Source of the DNA: Chitinophaga silvatica
Lineage (GTDB): Bacteria; Bacteroidota; Bacteroidia; Chitinophagales; Chitinophagaceae
Assembly: GCF_003419895.1 (NCBI RefSeq)
Contig: NZ_QPMM01000013.1
Span: 124,001-188,000 of the forward strand
DNA: 64,000 bases
Direction of reading: 5' to 3'
Part shown: positions 18,121 through 26,863 of the stretch, piece by piece
Position numbering within the stretch: the stretch's first letter is position 1
How the letters are laid out: each line of letters begins with the position of its first letter
The notes under the pieces: generated by a model
Seen by the model: the letters and a program-made list of their open reading frames with translations, nothing else
The model's database searches: none
What the model was told of the DNA's origin: nothing
Translations under genes and position numbers: made by a program

Positions 18121-19047
18121 ATGAAAAACTTGCATGTTCCCGCTATTTGTATTCACTCTTATGGAGGCCCGGAGCAATTGCAACTGGAAGAAATCCCTGT
18201 TCCCGTTCCGGAAAAAGATCAGGTACTTATTAAAATAGTAGCCAGTGGAGTAAATCCTATCGACTGGAAAACCCGGGAGGGATTTATGCATCATCCTTTA
18301 CCCTACATCCCGGGTGTTGAAGCTTCAGGCATTGTTACCGCTGTAGGAGAAGGGGTGTTTGGAAAAAAAGTAGGAGATGAGGTGTATGGAGCAGTAGATG
18401 GTTCTTATTCGACATACGCTGTATCTCCGTCTGAACTGCTGTTCAGAAAGCCGCCACAACTTTCGTTTGAGGAAGCTGCAGCTATGGGAGGTGCCAAAAC
18501 CGCCTGGGGTGCGCTTTTTGAAGTAGGTGAACTGAAAAAAGGCCAACGGATCTTAATTCATGCCGCCGCCGGAGGAGTCGGACATTTTGCCGTACAATTA
18601 GCCTACCACGTAGGGGCCTATATTATTGCTACTGCCAGCGAGCCGAATCTGGATTTTGTTGCTTCCCTGGGGGCTAATGAGGTGATAGATTATAAAGCCG
18701 CCCCTTTTGAAACACAGGTAAGCGATGTAGATATTGTTTTGGACGCTGTAGGAGGAAGTACAACGGAAAGATCCCTCAAAGTATTAAAGCCTGGTGGTAT
18801 GCTAATTTGCCTGGTTCAATATCCCGATCAGGAAAAGGCCAATGCCGCTGGGGTTCATGTTGCCTGGGGTGGTACTAAAACCCTGGCTGCTATGAGGGAA
18901 GTTCACAACCTGTTGGATAAAGGACTGATAAAACCCTACGTGAAAAAGGTTTTCAATGGCCTTGCTGCCGCCGCTGAAGCGCAGGAATTCAGTAAAAACG
19001 GCGGCCCGGGCAGAGGTAAAGTTGTACTGAGGGTCAGTGGCGATTAA
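18121..19047 (+). CDS. NADP-dependent quinone oxidoreductase-like MDR protein
   Basis: Medium-chain reductase of 308 residues. The N-terminal catalytic domain (GVNPIDWKTREG, PGVEASGIVTAVGEGV) lacks the zinc ligands of true alcohol dehydrogenases. The Rossmann fold carries the nucleotide motif AAAGGVGHFAVQLA. This is the quinone oxidoreductase branch, which reduces quinones or enones with NADPH. Its stop overlaps the stop of the convergent HxlR regulator by four bases. A role in electrophile or quinone stress would fit the redox regulator and DsbA-like gene next door, but that is inference. Confidence 0.88.
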   Translation: MKNLHVPAICIHSYGGPEQLQLEEIPVPVPEKDQVLIKIVASGVNPIDWKTREGFMHHPLPYIPGVEASGIVTAVGEGVFGKKVGDEVYGAVDGSYSTYAVSPSELLFRKPPQLSFEEAAAMGGAKTAWGALFEVGELKKGQRILIHAAAGGVGHFAVQLAYHVGAYIIATASEPNLDFVASLGANEVIDYKAAPFETQVSDVDIVLDAVGGSTTERSLKVLKPGGMLICLVQYPDQEKANAAGVHVAWGGTKTLAAMREVHNLLDKGLIKPYVKKVFNGLAAAAEAQEFSKNGGPGRGKVVLRVSGD

Positions 19048-19460
19048 TCCTCGCTACTTTTTCCCAACATCTTCTTCCTATGTTGTGTACCCCAATTCTG
19101 TAATGCAACAATTACCGTATTTAATGTGGAGGCATACGGAGTAAGGGTATATTCTACAGAAACAGGTTGACTATCATAAACAGTTCGTTTCAGCAGTTTA
19201 TGTGTTTCCAGGTCTTTCAACTCCTTGGATAAGACCTTAGACGTAATTTTAGGAATACTACGCTCTATATCCCTAAACCGCTTATGTCCTCTTCCAATAG
19301 CTATTATAATTGGCAATTTCCATTTCCCACTGATCACGTCCAAAGCATCCCGAACCGGTATAATAACCTTATGGCAGTCTGTATGCTGCTTATCCAGCAT
19401 CTTTTTGCATTCCTCACTAATTTCAGCAGGTGGATTTATTATTGATGTGCTTGTTGTCAT
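19044..19460 (-). CDS. HxlR family transcriptional regulator
   Basis: Winged-helix regulator of 138 residues. The family signature is visible: VRDALDVISGKWKLPIIIAI, then FRDIERSIPKITSKVLSKEL, LETHKLLKRTVYD and VEYTLTPYA. Two cysteines lie near the N-terminus (Cys18 and Cys29), just before the winged helix. In several HxlR proteins cysteines here sense oxidants or aldehydes. It is divergent from the FrnE/DsbA-like gene at 19555 and probably controls it; an inverted repeat lies between the two starts. Confidence 0.9.
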   Translation of the reverse strand: MTTSTSIINPPAEISEECKKMLDKQHTDCHKVIIPVRDALDVISGKWKLPIIIAIGRGHKRFRDIERSIPKITSKVLSKELKDLETHKLLKRTVYDSQPVSVEYTLTPYASTLNTVIVALQNWGTQHRKKMLGKSSED

Positions 19461-19476
19461 GTGCTTACCTTTTGTA

Positions 19477-19530
19477 AAGCAGTTTCCTTAAGATAACTGC
19501 TTACTTTTTGATAGCAAAGATATAACTTTG
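19477..19530. promoter_or_regulatory. Divergent control region with candidate HxlR operator
   Basis: Inverted repeat AAGCAGTT (19477-19484) and AACTGCTT (19495-19502) has a 10-base spacer. A -7 element TAACTTTG for the rightward gene lies at 19523-19530. The site sits between divergent HxlR and DsbA-like genes, the usual place for an HxlR operator. Confidence 0.5.
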
Positions 19531-19554
19531 TAAACAGAACATAAATTAATAAGC

Positions 19555-20262
19555 ATGAAAGTTGAAATTTGGTCAGATATAATGTGCCCGTTTTGCTACA
19601 TCGGCAAGCGGAGATTTGAAGAAGCTTTGGCTACCTTCCCTGAAAAAGATCAGATAGAGGTGGAGTGGAAAAGTTTTCAGTTGAATCCTTATCTCCGTAC
19701 CAAGCCAAATAAAGATGTATATGATTATGTGGCCGAAATGAAAGGCCAGTCGAGAGAATGGTCTGTTTCTATGCATGACCAGCTGACTCAGACTGCCAAG
19801 GAAGCCGGACTCACCTATAATTTCGATAAGGCAGTAATTGCCAACTCATTTGATGCTCATCGCCTGATTCAACTGGCGAAGAAGCACGGATTAGGGGATG
19901 CTGCGGAAGAACGAATTTTCTATGCCTACTTTACAGAAGGAAAAGATATCAGTGATCTCAATATTCTGGAGGAATTAGGAGTGGAAATTGGATTAGATAA
20001 AGCGGAAGTTAATGCTGTGCTGAATTCTAAAGAATTGGCAGAAGCAGTAAATGCCGATGTAAATGAAGCACAACGCCTGGGAATTCGTGGTGTTCCCTTC
20101 TTTGTTTTCGACAGAGCTTACGGGGTATCAGGAGCCCAGCCTGCGATCGCTTTTACAGAAACGCTTAAGCAGGCTTTCGGTGAATGGAAAACAGCCAATG
20201 CACTTAAAACTCCGGATGGACTAACCGGTCAGGTTTGTACTCCGGATGGTGAATGTAAATAA
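19555..20262 (+). CDS. DsbA family oxidoreductase, FrnE-like
   Basis: Cytoplasmic thioredoxin-fold protein of 235 residues without a signal peptide. The active site CPFC is at residues 11-14 (IMCPFCYIGKRRFEEAL). The helical insertion and the conserved cis-proline loop (LGIRGVPFFVFD) match the FrnE/2-hydroxychromene isomerase-like group of DsbA proteins. A second cysteine pair near the end (QVCTPDGEC) resembles the extra C-terminal CX4C of FrnE-type proteins. These act in disulfide exchange under oxidative stress. The divergent HxlR gene is its likely regulator. Confidence 0.9.
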   Translation: MKVEIWSDIMCPFCYIGKRRFEEALATFPEKDQIEVEWKSFQLNPYLRTKPNKDVYDYVAEMKGQSREWSVSMHDQLTQTAKEAGLTYNFDKAVIANSFDAHRLIQLAKKHGLGDAAEERIFYAYFTEGKDISDLNILEELGVEIGLDKAEVNAVLNSKELAEAVNADVNEAQRLGIRGVPFFVFDRAYGVSGAQPAIAFTETLKQAFGEWKTANALKTPDGLTGQVCTPDGECK

Positions 20263-20279
20263 GACATTTTGTAATAAAC

Positions 20280-20315
20280 AAAGGGCTCAAAAGTATTTCA
20301 CTTTTGAGCCCTTTG
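20280..20315. terminator. Bidirectional terminator
   Basis: A stem AAAGGGCTCAAAAG / CTTTTGAGCCCTTT (20280-20293 and 20301-20314) with a 7-base loop and flanking T- and A-rich runs lies between the convergent DsbA-like and methyltransferase genes. Confidence 0.9.
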
Positions 20316-20328
20316 TTTTAATATATTC

Positions 20329-21132
20329 TTACCCTTTCTTCACAGCCATCAAGGAATAAACCATTGGTAACTTTCCTTCCATGCCTTTGATCTGCCATTT
20401 TCCCGGATGTATTTCAACCGTATTGGCAAAGCAGTTATATGGAGAATAATCGAATTCATTAAAGAAAGAAATACTTAAGCCTGCTTTAATCAGGGCATTC
20501 TGTATTTCTGAAATTGGATGATTCCAGCCGTATTCTTTTCCCTTCAAAGGAGCGCTTTTATCGGCGTAGGTACCTTCCTGATCTGTTGCAATTACTTCAG
20601 TATTAAAGTAAGAATAGTCAAAACTCTGGAAGGTATCACCAAACATCCAGATTACCGGATGAAAGTCGGCTATATAAAATCTGCCTCCTGGTCTTAGAAA
20701 ATGTGATATTACAGATGCCCATCTATCGAGGTCTGGTAGCCAGCCAATAGTTCCGTAGGATGTGAACACAATATCATATTGCTGGTGCAGATTTTCTTTC
20801 AGATCATATATATTACTGCATACAAAGGTTGCAGGAATTTGCAATTCATCTGCGAGTTGCCGGGCCTGTTCAATAGCCTTATCAGATAGATCAGCACCTG
20901 TTACAATTGCTCCTTCTCTGGCCCATGAAAGGGTATCCATTCCAAAGTGACATTGTAAATGCAGTAATGATTTACCTTTTACTTCAGTAAGTTCTGTTAG
21001 CTCTATACTATTAAGAGAAGTTGTACCCGCTTTAAAAGCAGGTACATTATAAAATTCAGAATTTATATGGGTCGCAACCCGTTGGTTCCAGAGCGATTTA
21101 TTTGCTTCGAAATATTGTTTTTCTAAATCCAT
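20329..21132 (-). CDS. Class I SAM-dependent methyltransferase
   Basis: Methyltransferase of 267 residues. The SAM-binding Rossmann motifs are clear: LLHLQCHFGMDTLSWAREGA (motif I), VTGADLSDKAIEQAR (acidic loop), FVCSNIYDL and FLRPGGRFYIADFHPV. The C-terminal third lacks obvious substrate markers, so the acceptor is unknown; a small molecule is most likely. It ends at a terminator shared with the convergent DsbA-like gene and starts 72 bases after the stop of the sodium symporter gene on the same strand. Confidence 0.88.
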   Translation of the reverse strand: MDLEKQYFEANKSLWNQRVATHINSEFYNVPAFKAGTTSLNSIELTELTEVKGKSLLHLQCHFGMDTLSWAREGAIVTGADLSDKAIEQARQLADELQIPATFVCSNIYDLKENLHQQYDIVFTSYGTIGWLPDLDRWASVISHFLRPGGRFYIADFHPVIWMFGDTFQSFDYSYFNTEVIATDQEGTYADKSAPLKGKEYGWNHPISEIQNALIKAGLSISFFNEFDYSPYNCFANTVEIHPGKWQIKGMEGKLPMVYSLMAVKKG

Positions 21133-21204
21133 TGGTTAAGCTAATTTCTTCTTATCATTCAAAATGGAATTTATTTTGAATAATAAGCATGATAAAAGGA
21201 CCTA

Positions 21205-22686
21205 TCAGCTATTTTGACCAATAACCTTTACCATATTTTCATAATCCTTCTTCTTCGAGATCATCAACAATCCCAGATAAGTCAAAAATCCATTAATAAT
21301 CAACAATTCCAGCCCGATTTGGAAATCACCAAACAAGACAGACTGGTATTTGTCGATCAGGAAACATAATAATGGTGCTGCAATACAAACTATAGGAACA
21401 AGCTTGTCTTCCACCACTCTCTTACTTAAGATCCCAAAAGAGAACAGACCCAGTAATGGCCCGTAGGTATATGCCGCAACTCTTAGAATTACGTCGATCA
21501 TACTTTGGTTATTAATCCATTCAAACAGCAGCACAAATAGGAGGAAAGTGAATGCCATCAGCAAGTGAATACGCTGACGGATTTTTTTCTTTGTTTCTTC
21601 AGACCAATCGTTTCTTCTTTGTAATCCTATTATATCAATACACAGAGAGGAGGTAAGCGCTGTCATGGCACCATCGGCACTTGGAAATAGTGCTGAAATA
21701 AGTGCGATGATAAAGATTACCGAAATAACCGGGGGCATATGATTTAATGCAATAGCAGGGAAGAGTTTATCACCTGTTTCAGTAACTCCCTGACTGCCAC
21801 CATAGATATTTAGTAAACCTCCCAAAAAGAGGAATAATCCAATTACCAGGGTCATGATAAACGCTAAAGTGACCATGTTTTTCTTTGAATCCTTCAGTGT
21901 TTTTACAGAGATATTTTTTTGCATCATTTCCTGGTCCATCCCGGTCATTGTAATAGTAATAAAGGCTCCGGCCAATATCTGTTTCACAAAGAATAGTTTG
22001 CTGTTCGGGTCAAAGTTAAACACGGTGGTAAGCCCTTTTTCGTGCATAACAGAGAAACTTTGTCCTACACTCAGATCCATAGTTTTCAGGATATAAATGG
22101 TACAGATGATTAACCCTGCCAGCATACACGTGGTTTGTAACGTATCCGTATATACGATGGTTTTAACCCCGCCTTCATAGGTATACAGGAGAATCATCAG
22201 CAAAATGATCAGTGTTGTAAGCCAGAACGGAACTCCGAAGCTGGAAAGAATGGCATCCTGCAGAATCCTTACTACCAGATAAAGTCGGGCTGTGGCTCCG
22301 AGGGTCCGGCTAAGTATAAAGAAAGATGCTCCCGTTTTGTAAGAGTGTCTTCCAAACCGGGTATCGAGGTAATTGTAAATGGAAGTCAGCTGCAACCGGT
22401 AATATAGGGGAATCAGCACAAAAGCAATCGTTACGTATCCGATAAAATACCCTAAAGTAATTTGCATATAGGTAAAGGCATGTGCCCCAACAGCCCCGGG
22501 TACGCTTACAAAGGTTACTCCGCTTAATGAGGTACCAATCATCCCGAATGCTACCAGCATCCAGTTACTGTTACGGTTACCAATGAAGAAAGATTCGTTG
22601 TTGGAATTGCGGCCGGTATACCAGGCTACAATTAAAAGAATTACAAAGTAGGCAATGACAAATGAAAATAATAATCCTGGCGACAT
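21205..22686 (-). CDS. Sodium:solute symporter family protein
   Basis: Inner membrane transporter of 493 residues with 12-13 predicted membrane helices. It has SSS family marks: the N-terminal YTGRNSNNESFFIGNRNSNW segment, SGVTFVSVPGAVGAHAFTYM, and the region TGMDQEMMQKNISVKTLKDS. In characterised members this fold couples sodium entry to uptake of a sugar, amino acid or sialic acid. The substrate cannot be named. No catabolic gene lies beside it apart from the methyltransferase downstream. Confidence 0.9.
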   Translation of the reverse strand: MSPGLLFSFVIAYFVILLIVAWYTGRNSNNESFFIGNRNSNWMLVAFGMIGTSLSGVTFVSVPGAVGAHAFTYMQITLGYFIGYVTIAFVLIPLYYRLQLTSIYNYLDTRFGRHSYKTGASFFILSRTLGATARLYLVVRILQDAILSSFGVPFWLTTLIILLMILLYTYEGGVKTIVYTDTLQTTCMLAGLIICTIYILKTMDLSVGQSFSVMHEKGLTTVFNFDPNSKLFFVKQILAGAFITITMTGMDQEMMQKNISVKTLKDSKKNMVTLAFIMTLVIGLFLFLGGLLNIYGGSQGVTETGDKLFPAIALNHMPPVISVIFIIALISALFPSADGAMTALTSSLCIDIIGLQRRNDWSEETKKKIRQRIHLLMAFTFLLFVLLFEWINNQSMIDVILRVAAYTYGPLLGLFSFGILSKRVVEDKLVPIVCIAAPLLCFLIDKYQSVLFGDFQIGLELLIINGFLTYLGLLMISKKKDYENMVKVIGQNS

Positions 22687-22822
22687 AAATCAGTTTTAAT
22701 CAAAAACGCTTTTGTTGTGCTAATAAAACACTATCCATGTGGTGAGTAGCAAAGATAATATCTTAAGCTTTTGTTCCCATAGAAATTAATATTTACAACT
22801 TATTCAAAATCAATGATCAATA

Positions 22823-22881
22823 AAAATAGTTGATCAAGTCAAGTAAATTATTTGATTCAGTCAACTATTTTAATAACTTTG
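22823..22881 (+). promoter_or_regulatory. Promoter of the MarR-GNAT gene buried in nested palindromes
   Basis: The -33 element TTTG (22851-22854), 19 bases, and the -7 element TAACTTTG (22874-22881) match the Bacteroidota promoter form. Arms AAAATAGTTGA (22823-22833) and TCAACTATTTT (22861-22871) are a perfect inverted repeat. An inner near-palindrome TCAAGTAAATTATTTGA lies within. The repeats cover the promoter, so binding there would block transcription. Confidence 0.65.
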
Positions 22882-22899
22882 TTTGATAAACAGATTCCT

Positions 22900-23835
22900 A
22901 TGTCCGAAGATGTAAAAATTATCCGGCAAATCCGACACTTTAACCGTTTCTATACCGGCACCATTGGTTTGCTGAATCAACATATCCTGGAAAGTAATTT
23001 ATCTCTTTCTGAAGTTAGGGTACTCTATGAAATATGGCAACAAGATAAAACCACCGCTGGTCAGTTAATCACTTCCCTGAAAATTGATGGTGGCTACCTG
23101 AGCAGGATGCTGAAGAAGTTTGAAAAGAAAGGATGGCTGAATCGACAGCAATCCTCGACCGACGGCCGTACATTTTTTATCCATCTCTCCGCTGCCGGAA
23201 AAAGATTAATTACCAGTCTTGATGAAAAGTCAGCTGCCGAAATCAGTACGCTGGTTGCCCCATTGTCGGATACTCAGCAGGAACAGGTATCTGGAGCTAT
23301 GCATACGATTGAAGAGCTGCTTTCTGGTGAAACAGCTGCAAATGCGGCCCCGGAAATACAAATCCGTTATACCCTGCAACCTGGCGACGTAGGATATCTC
23401 ATTTATCTGCACGGGCACCTCTACGCCCGGGAGTCTGGTTACAACCTCGAATTCGAAAGTTATGTATGTAAGACCTTCTACGAATTCCTGCCTGGTTACA
23501 ATCCCGCAAAAGACAGAATGATTCTCGCCACTGTAAATGGAAAAATAGTTGGTTCTGTCGCAATCCTTGCTTCTTCCAGGCATCTGGTTCAACTCCGCTG
23601 GTTTTTGGTACATCCGGAGCTAAGAGGACAGGGGCTGGGAAAAAGATTATTGGAAGAAGCGATCAACTTCTGTAAAGAAAAACATTATCAGAAAATCTAT
23701 CTCATGACAACCAGTATGCAGCATACTGCTATTGCGCTTTATATGAAACTTGGATTTAGAAAAACAGGTGAAAAATTCCTGCAGCTCTGGGGGCAACAGC
23801 TTTATGAGCAACGTTATGATATGGAACTCATTTAA
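22900..23835 (+). CDS. Bifunctional MarR-type regulator / GNAT N-acetyltransferase
   Basis: Fusion protein of 311 residues. The ATG at 22900 lies 18 bases after the -7 element; the upstream extension would run into the promoter. The N-terminal half (to about 145) is a MarR winged helix (NLSLSEVRVLYEIW, LKIDGGYLSRMLKKFEKKGW, STDGRTFFIHLS). The C-terminal half (about 165-311) is a GNAT domain with the acetyl-CoA loop LRGQGLGKRLL and MTTSMQHTAIALYMKLGF. The architecture is known in bacteria. It may acetylate a small molecule while controlling its own promoter. It overlaps the end of the DinB gene by four bases. Confidence 0.93.
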   Translation: MSEDVKIIRQIRHFNRFYTGTIGLLNQHILESNLSLSEVRVLYEIWQQDKTTAGQLITSLKIDGGYLSRMLKKFEKKGWLNRQQSSTDGRTFFIHLSAAGKRLITSLDEKSAAEISTLVAPLSDTQQEQVSGAMHTIEELLSGETAANAAPEIQIRYTLQPGDVGYLIYLHGHLYARESGYNLEFESYVCKTFYEFLPGYNPAKDRMILATVNGKIVGSVAILASSRHLVQLRWFLVHPELRGQGLGKRLLEEAINFCKEKHYQKIYLMTTSMQHTAIALYMKLGFRKTGEKFLQLWGQQLYEQRYDMELI

Positions 23836-24290
23836 GCATATTTGCTTAATAAGGTGATTTGTCCCAGATGATAGGCATCATGTTCGGCCAATCCCTGCAG
23901 ATAATAGATGGCAGGATGTTCGGTTCCCGGAAAGGTATCATAGATCTCTGTTGCAGGAAAATTCCTGATAGCTGTAGCTATCAGATCAAAAGAATGTTTG
24001 AGCCGGTGAATGGTATGTTGCCAGTTTTCTTCTCCATGGTTCTCGGGCATATAGAAATCAGGCAAATCTCCATCCTGCTCCAATGGCTCATTATAAATTC
24101 TGCGCAATACTCTCTGATGCCAGAAAATAACATGATTCACCAATTGCCAGATTGAGTTGGATTCATCCAATGTTTTGATAGCTTGCTGTGCATTCACTCT
24201 GGATAGTTGTTCTGTAAACGTAACTCCTAACCATGGCTCGCCGCGATAAAGGTTTTCTAAAGACTTTGCCAGATGTTCAGTTATCGACAT
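23832..24290 (-). CDS. DinB family protein
   Basis: Four-helix metal-dependent enzyme of 152 residues. The metal histidines expected of the DinB/YfiT fold are visible in HVIFWHQRVL and AEHDAYHLGQI. Members include bacillithiol and mycothiol transferases, but most are uncharacterised and may act in thiol or damage metabolism. The gene is convergent with the MarR-GNAT gene and overlaps its end by four bases, so no terminator separates them. Confidence 0.87.
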   Translation of the reverse strand: MSITEHLAKSLENLYRGEPWLGVTFTEQLSRVNAQQAIKTLDESNSIWQLVNHVIFWHQRVLRRIYNEPLEQDGDLPDFYMPENHGEENWQHTIHRLKHSFDLIATAIRNFPATEIYDTFPGTEHPAIYYLQGLAEHDAYHLGQITLLSKYA

Positions 24291-24486
24291 ATAGAGGTAT
24301 TTAAAATTTTATAAAAGTTACCTTCTCTATTTGTATGGTGCAGGCAGTCTGCTATTGAAATCTGCATAAAAAAGAAAAGAAGCTGACGAATAATGATATT
24401 CTTCTAATAACATTTCGCATGCGTTTTCCTTACTGTAATTTACTGAATTCTTTCCCTTATTTTTAGATAACATAAAAACCATCGTT

Positions 24487-26124
24487 ATGGATCAGCAGCA
24501 ATTGGACGCTAATAAGAATAAAGATGCAATGCGCATGGCTATCAGCACTATGAAACAACGCCTTGGAGTAATAGAACAGGGTGGGGGAAAGAAAAGTCTT
24601 GAAAAAGTAAGACAAAGAGGAAAACTGACAGCGCGTGAGCGTATTGAATATTTGATAGACAAAGATTCTCTTTTTACTGAAATAGGTGCTTTTGCAGCAT
24701 ATGATATGTATGAAGAATACGGTGGATGCCCTGCTGCTGGTACTGTTGGTGGCATCGGATATATCCATGGCCGGCAATGTATGATTGTGGCCAATGATAT
24801 GACAGTAAAGGCTGGTGCATGGTTTCCTATGACCGGCAAGAAAAATCTCCGTCTCCAGGAAATCGCCATGGAAAACAATTTACCGGTTATTTACCTGGTA
24901 GATAGTGCTGGTGTTTTTCTGCCCATGCAGGACGAAATATTTCCCGACAAAGAACATTTTGGAAGAATATTCAGAAACAACGCTCGTATGAGTTCAATGG
25001 GCATTACTCAGATTGCTGCAGTTATGGGTAGTTGCGTTGCCGGTGGAGCCTATTTACCAATTATGAGCGATGAAGTATTAATGGTGGAAGGTAATGGTTC
25101 TATCTTTCTCGCTGGCCCATATCTGGTTAAAGCTGCTATTGGCGAAGAAGTAGATGCTGAAACCCTGGGCGGCGCTGTTACTCATACCGAAATCTCAGGA
25201 ATTGCAGACTATAAGTTCAAGACAGATCAGGAATGTCTCGACAGAATCCGCGAAATCGTAGATAAAATAGGGCATAATCCCGAGGCCGGATTTGATCGTG
25301 TACCGGCAAAAGCCCCGTTGAAACCCACATCTGAGTTGGATAGTGTATTACCTGCCGATAATTCAAGACCTTATGATATGCTTGAAGTAATTGAACGATT
25401 GGTAGATGATTCGGTATTCGAACAGTATAAGGAAGATTATGGTAAAAGCATCTTATGTGGCTATGCACGTATAGATGGATGGGCAGTTGGTATTGTGGCA
25501 AATCAGCGTAAAATTGTAAAAAACCGTAAAGGTGAAATGCAGATGGGTGGCGTAATCTACAACGATAGCGCCGATAAGGCCGCCCGGTTTGTAATGAACT
25601 GCAACCAGAAAAAAATCCCACTGGTATTTCTGCAGGATGTTACCGGCTTTATGGTGGGAAGCAGAAGCGAACACGCAGGTATTATTAAAGACGGAGCCAA
25701 ACTGGTGAATGCAGTTGCTAACTCCGTTGTACCAAAAATTACTATCATCATTGGCAATTCATATGGCGCTGGTAACTATGCCATGTGCGGAAAAGCCTAT
25801 GATCCCCGCTTTATTTATGCGTGGCCTTCTGCTAAAATAGCAGTAATGGGTGGAGAGCAAGCCGCAAAAACACTCCTGCAAATCCAGGTAGCTTCCCTGA
25901 AAGCAAAAGGGCAGGAGATCACACCAGAGGAAGAATCCCGTTTATTAAAGGAAATCACCGATAAATATAATGCACAAACTACTCCATACTATGCAGCAGC
26001 AAGGCTTTGGGTAGATGAAATTATTGATCCAACGGAGACACGTATACGAATTTCTGAAGGAATCAAGGCTGCTAACCATGCTCCGATTACTACTCCTTTT
26101 AATGTAGGAGTTTTTCAGGTATAA
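24487..26124 (+). CDS. Acyl-CoA carboxylase carboxyltransferase (beta) subunit
   Basis: Carboxyltransferase of 545 residues, the usual length for methylcrotonyl- or propionyl-CoA carboxylase beta chains. Two crotonase-fold halves are visible: GGCPAAGTVGGIGYIHGRQC with DSAGVFLPMQDEIFPD and GSCVAGGAYLP in the first, and VTGFMVGSRSEHAGIIKDGA with GNSYGAGNYAMCGKAYDP in the second. The closest style is methylcrotonyl-CoA carboxylase (leucine breakdown). The biotin-carrying alpha subunit is not adjacent, so it must be encoded elsewhere. Confidence 0.92.
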   Translation: MDQQQLDANKNKDAMRMAISTMKQRLGVIEQGGGKKSLEKVRQRGKLTARERIEYLIDKDSLFTEIGAFAAYDMYEEYGGCPAAGTVGGIGYIHGRQCMIVANDMTVKAGAWFPMTGKKNLRLQEIAMENNLPVIYLVDSAGVFLPMQDEIFPDKEHFGRIFRNNARMSSMGITQIAAVMGSCVAGGAYLPIMSDEVLMVEGNGSIFLAGPYLVKAAIGEEVDAETLGGAVTHTEISGIADYKFKTDQECLDRIREIVDKIGHNPEAGFDRVPAKAPLKPTSELDSVLPADNSRPYDMLEVIERLVDDSVFEQYKEDYGKSILCGYARIDGWAVGIVANQRKIVKNRKGEMQMGGVIYNDSADKAARFVMNCNQKKIPLVFLQDVTGFMVGSRSEHAGIIKDGAKLVNAVANSVVPKITIIIGNSYGAGNYAMCGKAYDPRFIYAWPSAKIAVMGGEQAAKTLLQIQVASLKAKGQEITPEEESRLLKEITDKYNAQTTPYYAAARLWVDEIIDPTETRIRISEGIKAANHAPITTPFNVGVFQV

Positions 26125-26185
26125 CCTTACCAGGCCCATGTAAGTGCAAAAAACCTTTTATATTCGCGTTTCTTTAATTTGAAAC

Positions 26186-26650
26186 ATGGCTGAACTTGTT
26201 GTATATACTGATGGGTCATCAAGGGGAAATCCTGGTCCTGGTGGGTATGGCGTAGTATTAATGTGGGGTGCCCAACGCAAAGAGTTGTCACAAGGCTACA
26301 GAAAAACTACTAATAACCGGATGGAATTACTGGCTGTAATTACAGCCCTGGAAGCCCTGAAACGGGATGGTCTTCAACTCACCATCTTTACCGATAGTAA
26401 ATATGTTGTAGATAGTATTGAAAAAGGATGGATTTGGGGCTGGATTAAAATCGGTTTTAAAGGTAAAAAGAATAAAGACCTTTGGCTAAGATTTATTCCC
26501 CTTTATCGTAAGCACCAGGTGAAAATGCAGTGGGTAAAAGGACATGCCACCAACGTTTTTAATAATCGATGCGATGAATTGGCCACTCAGGCAGCCGATA
26601 GCGGACATTGGCTGGTAGATGAAGGATTTGAAAATGATACTGAAAATTAG
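26186..26650 (+). CDS. rnhA: Ribonuclease HI
   Basis: Ribonuclease of 154 residues that cuts RNA in RNA:DNA hybrids. The four acidic catalytic residues are present: Asp9 (YTDGSSRGNPGPGG), Glu47 (NNRMELLAV), Asp70 (FTDSKYVVDSI) and Asp130 (NNRCDELA). The basic-protrusion region (KGWIWGWIKIGFKGKKNKDL) and His120 in KGHA are also present. A single-gene unit follows the acyl-CoA carboxylase gene by 61 bases, and it ends in the copy 3 hairpin repeat. Confidence 0.95.
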   Translation: MAELVVYTDGSSRGNPGPGGYGVVLMWGAQRKELSQGYRKTTNNRMELLAVITALEALKRDGLQLTIFTDSKYVVDSIEKGWIWGWIKIGFKGKKNKDLWLRFIPLYRKHQVKMQWVKGHATNVFNNRCDELATQAADSGHWLVDEGFENDTEN

Positions 26651-26749
26651 TTCGGGTAAAACAGATCTAAAAAGCATTTCAGTTGAAAATCCCAATCTTT
26701 AACAAAAAGGAATTTTTTATAAATAGAAAATATCATTGTTAATGAAAAA

Positions 26750-26855
26750 GGGATGTAACAAAAGTAATATAATGGTTATGAGAATTAAGTAAATAAAAAT
26801 CCTCTCCATCAGCTACCCGAATAAGATCAGGTAAAAATTACTTTTGATACATCCC
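26750..26855. repeat. Convergent-intergenic hairpin repeat, copy 3
   Basis: Arms at 26750-26768 and 26837-26855 (GGGATGTAACAAAAGTAAT against ATTACTTTTGATACATCCC, one mismatch) flank a longer loop containing CCCGAATAAGATCAGG, the same core as copy 2. It lies eight bases before the katG stop and 99 bases after the rnhA stop, which are convergent. Confidence 0.8.
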
Positions 26856-26863
26856 CTTTAAAT

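Noticed and set aside
23230..23613. 127-codon frame on the minus strand within the MarR-GNAT gene
   Set aside because: The plus-strand gene has clear MarR and GNAT motifs through this region.
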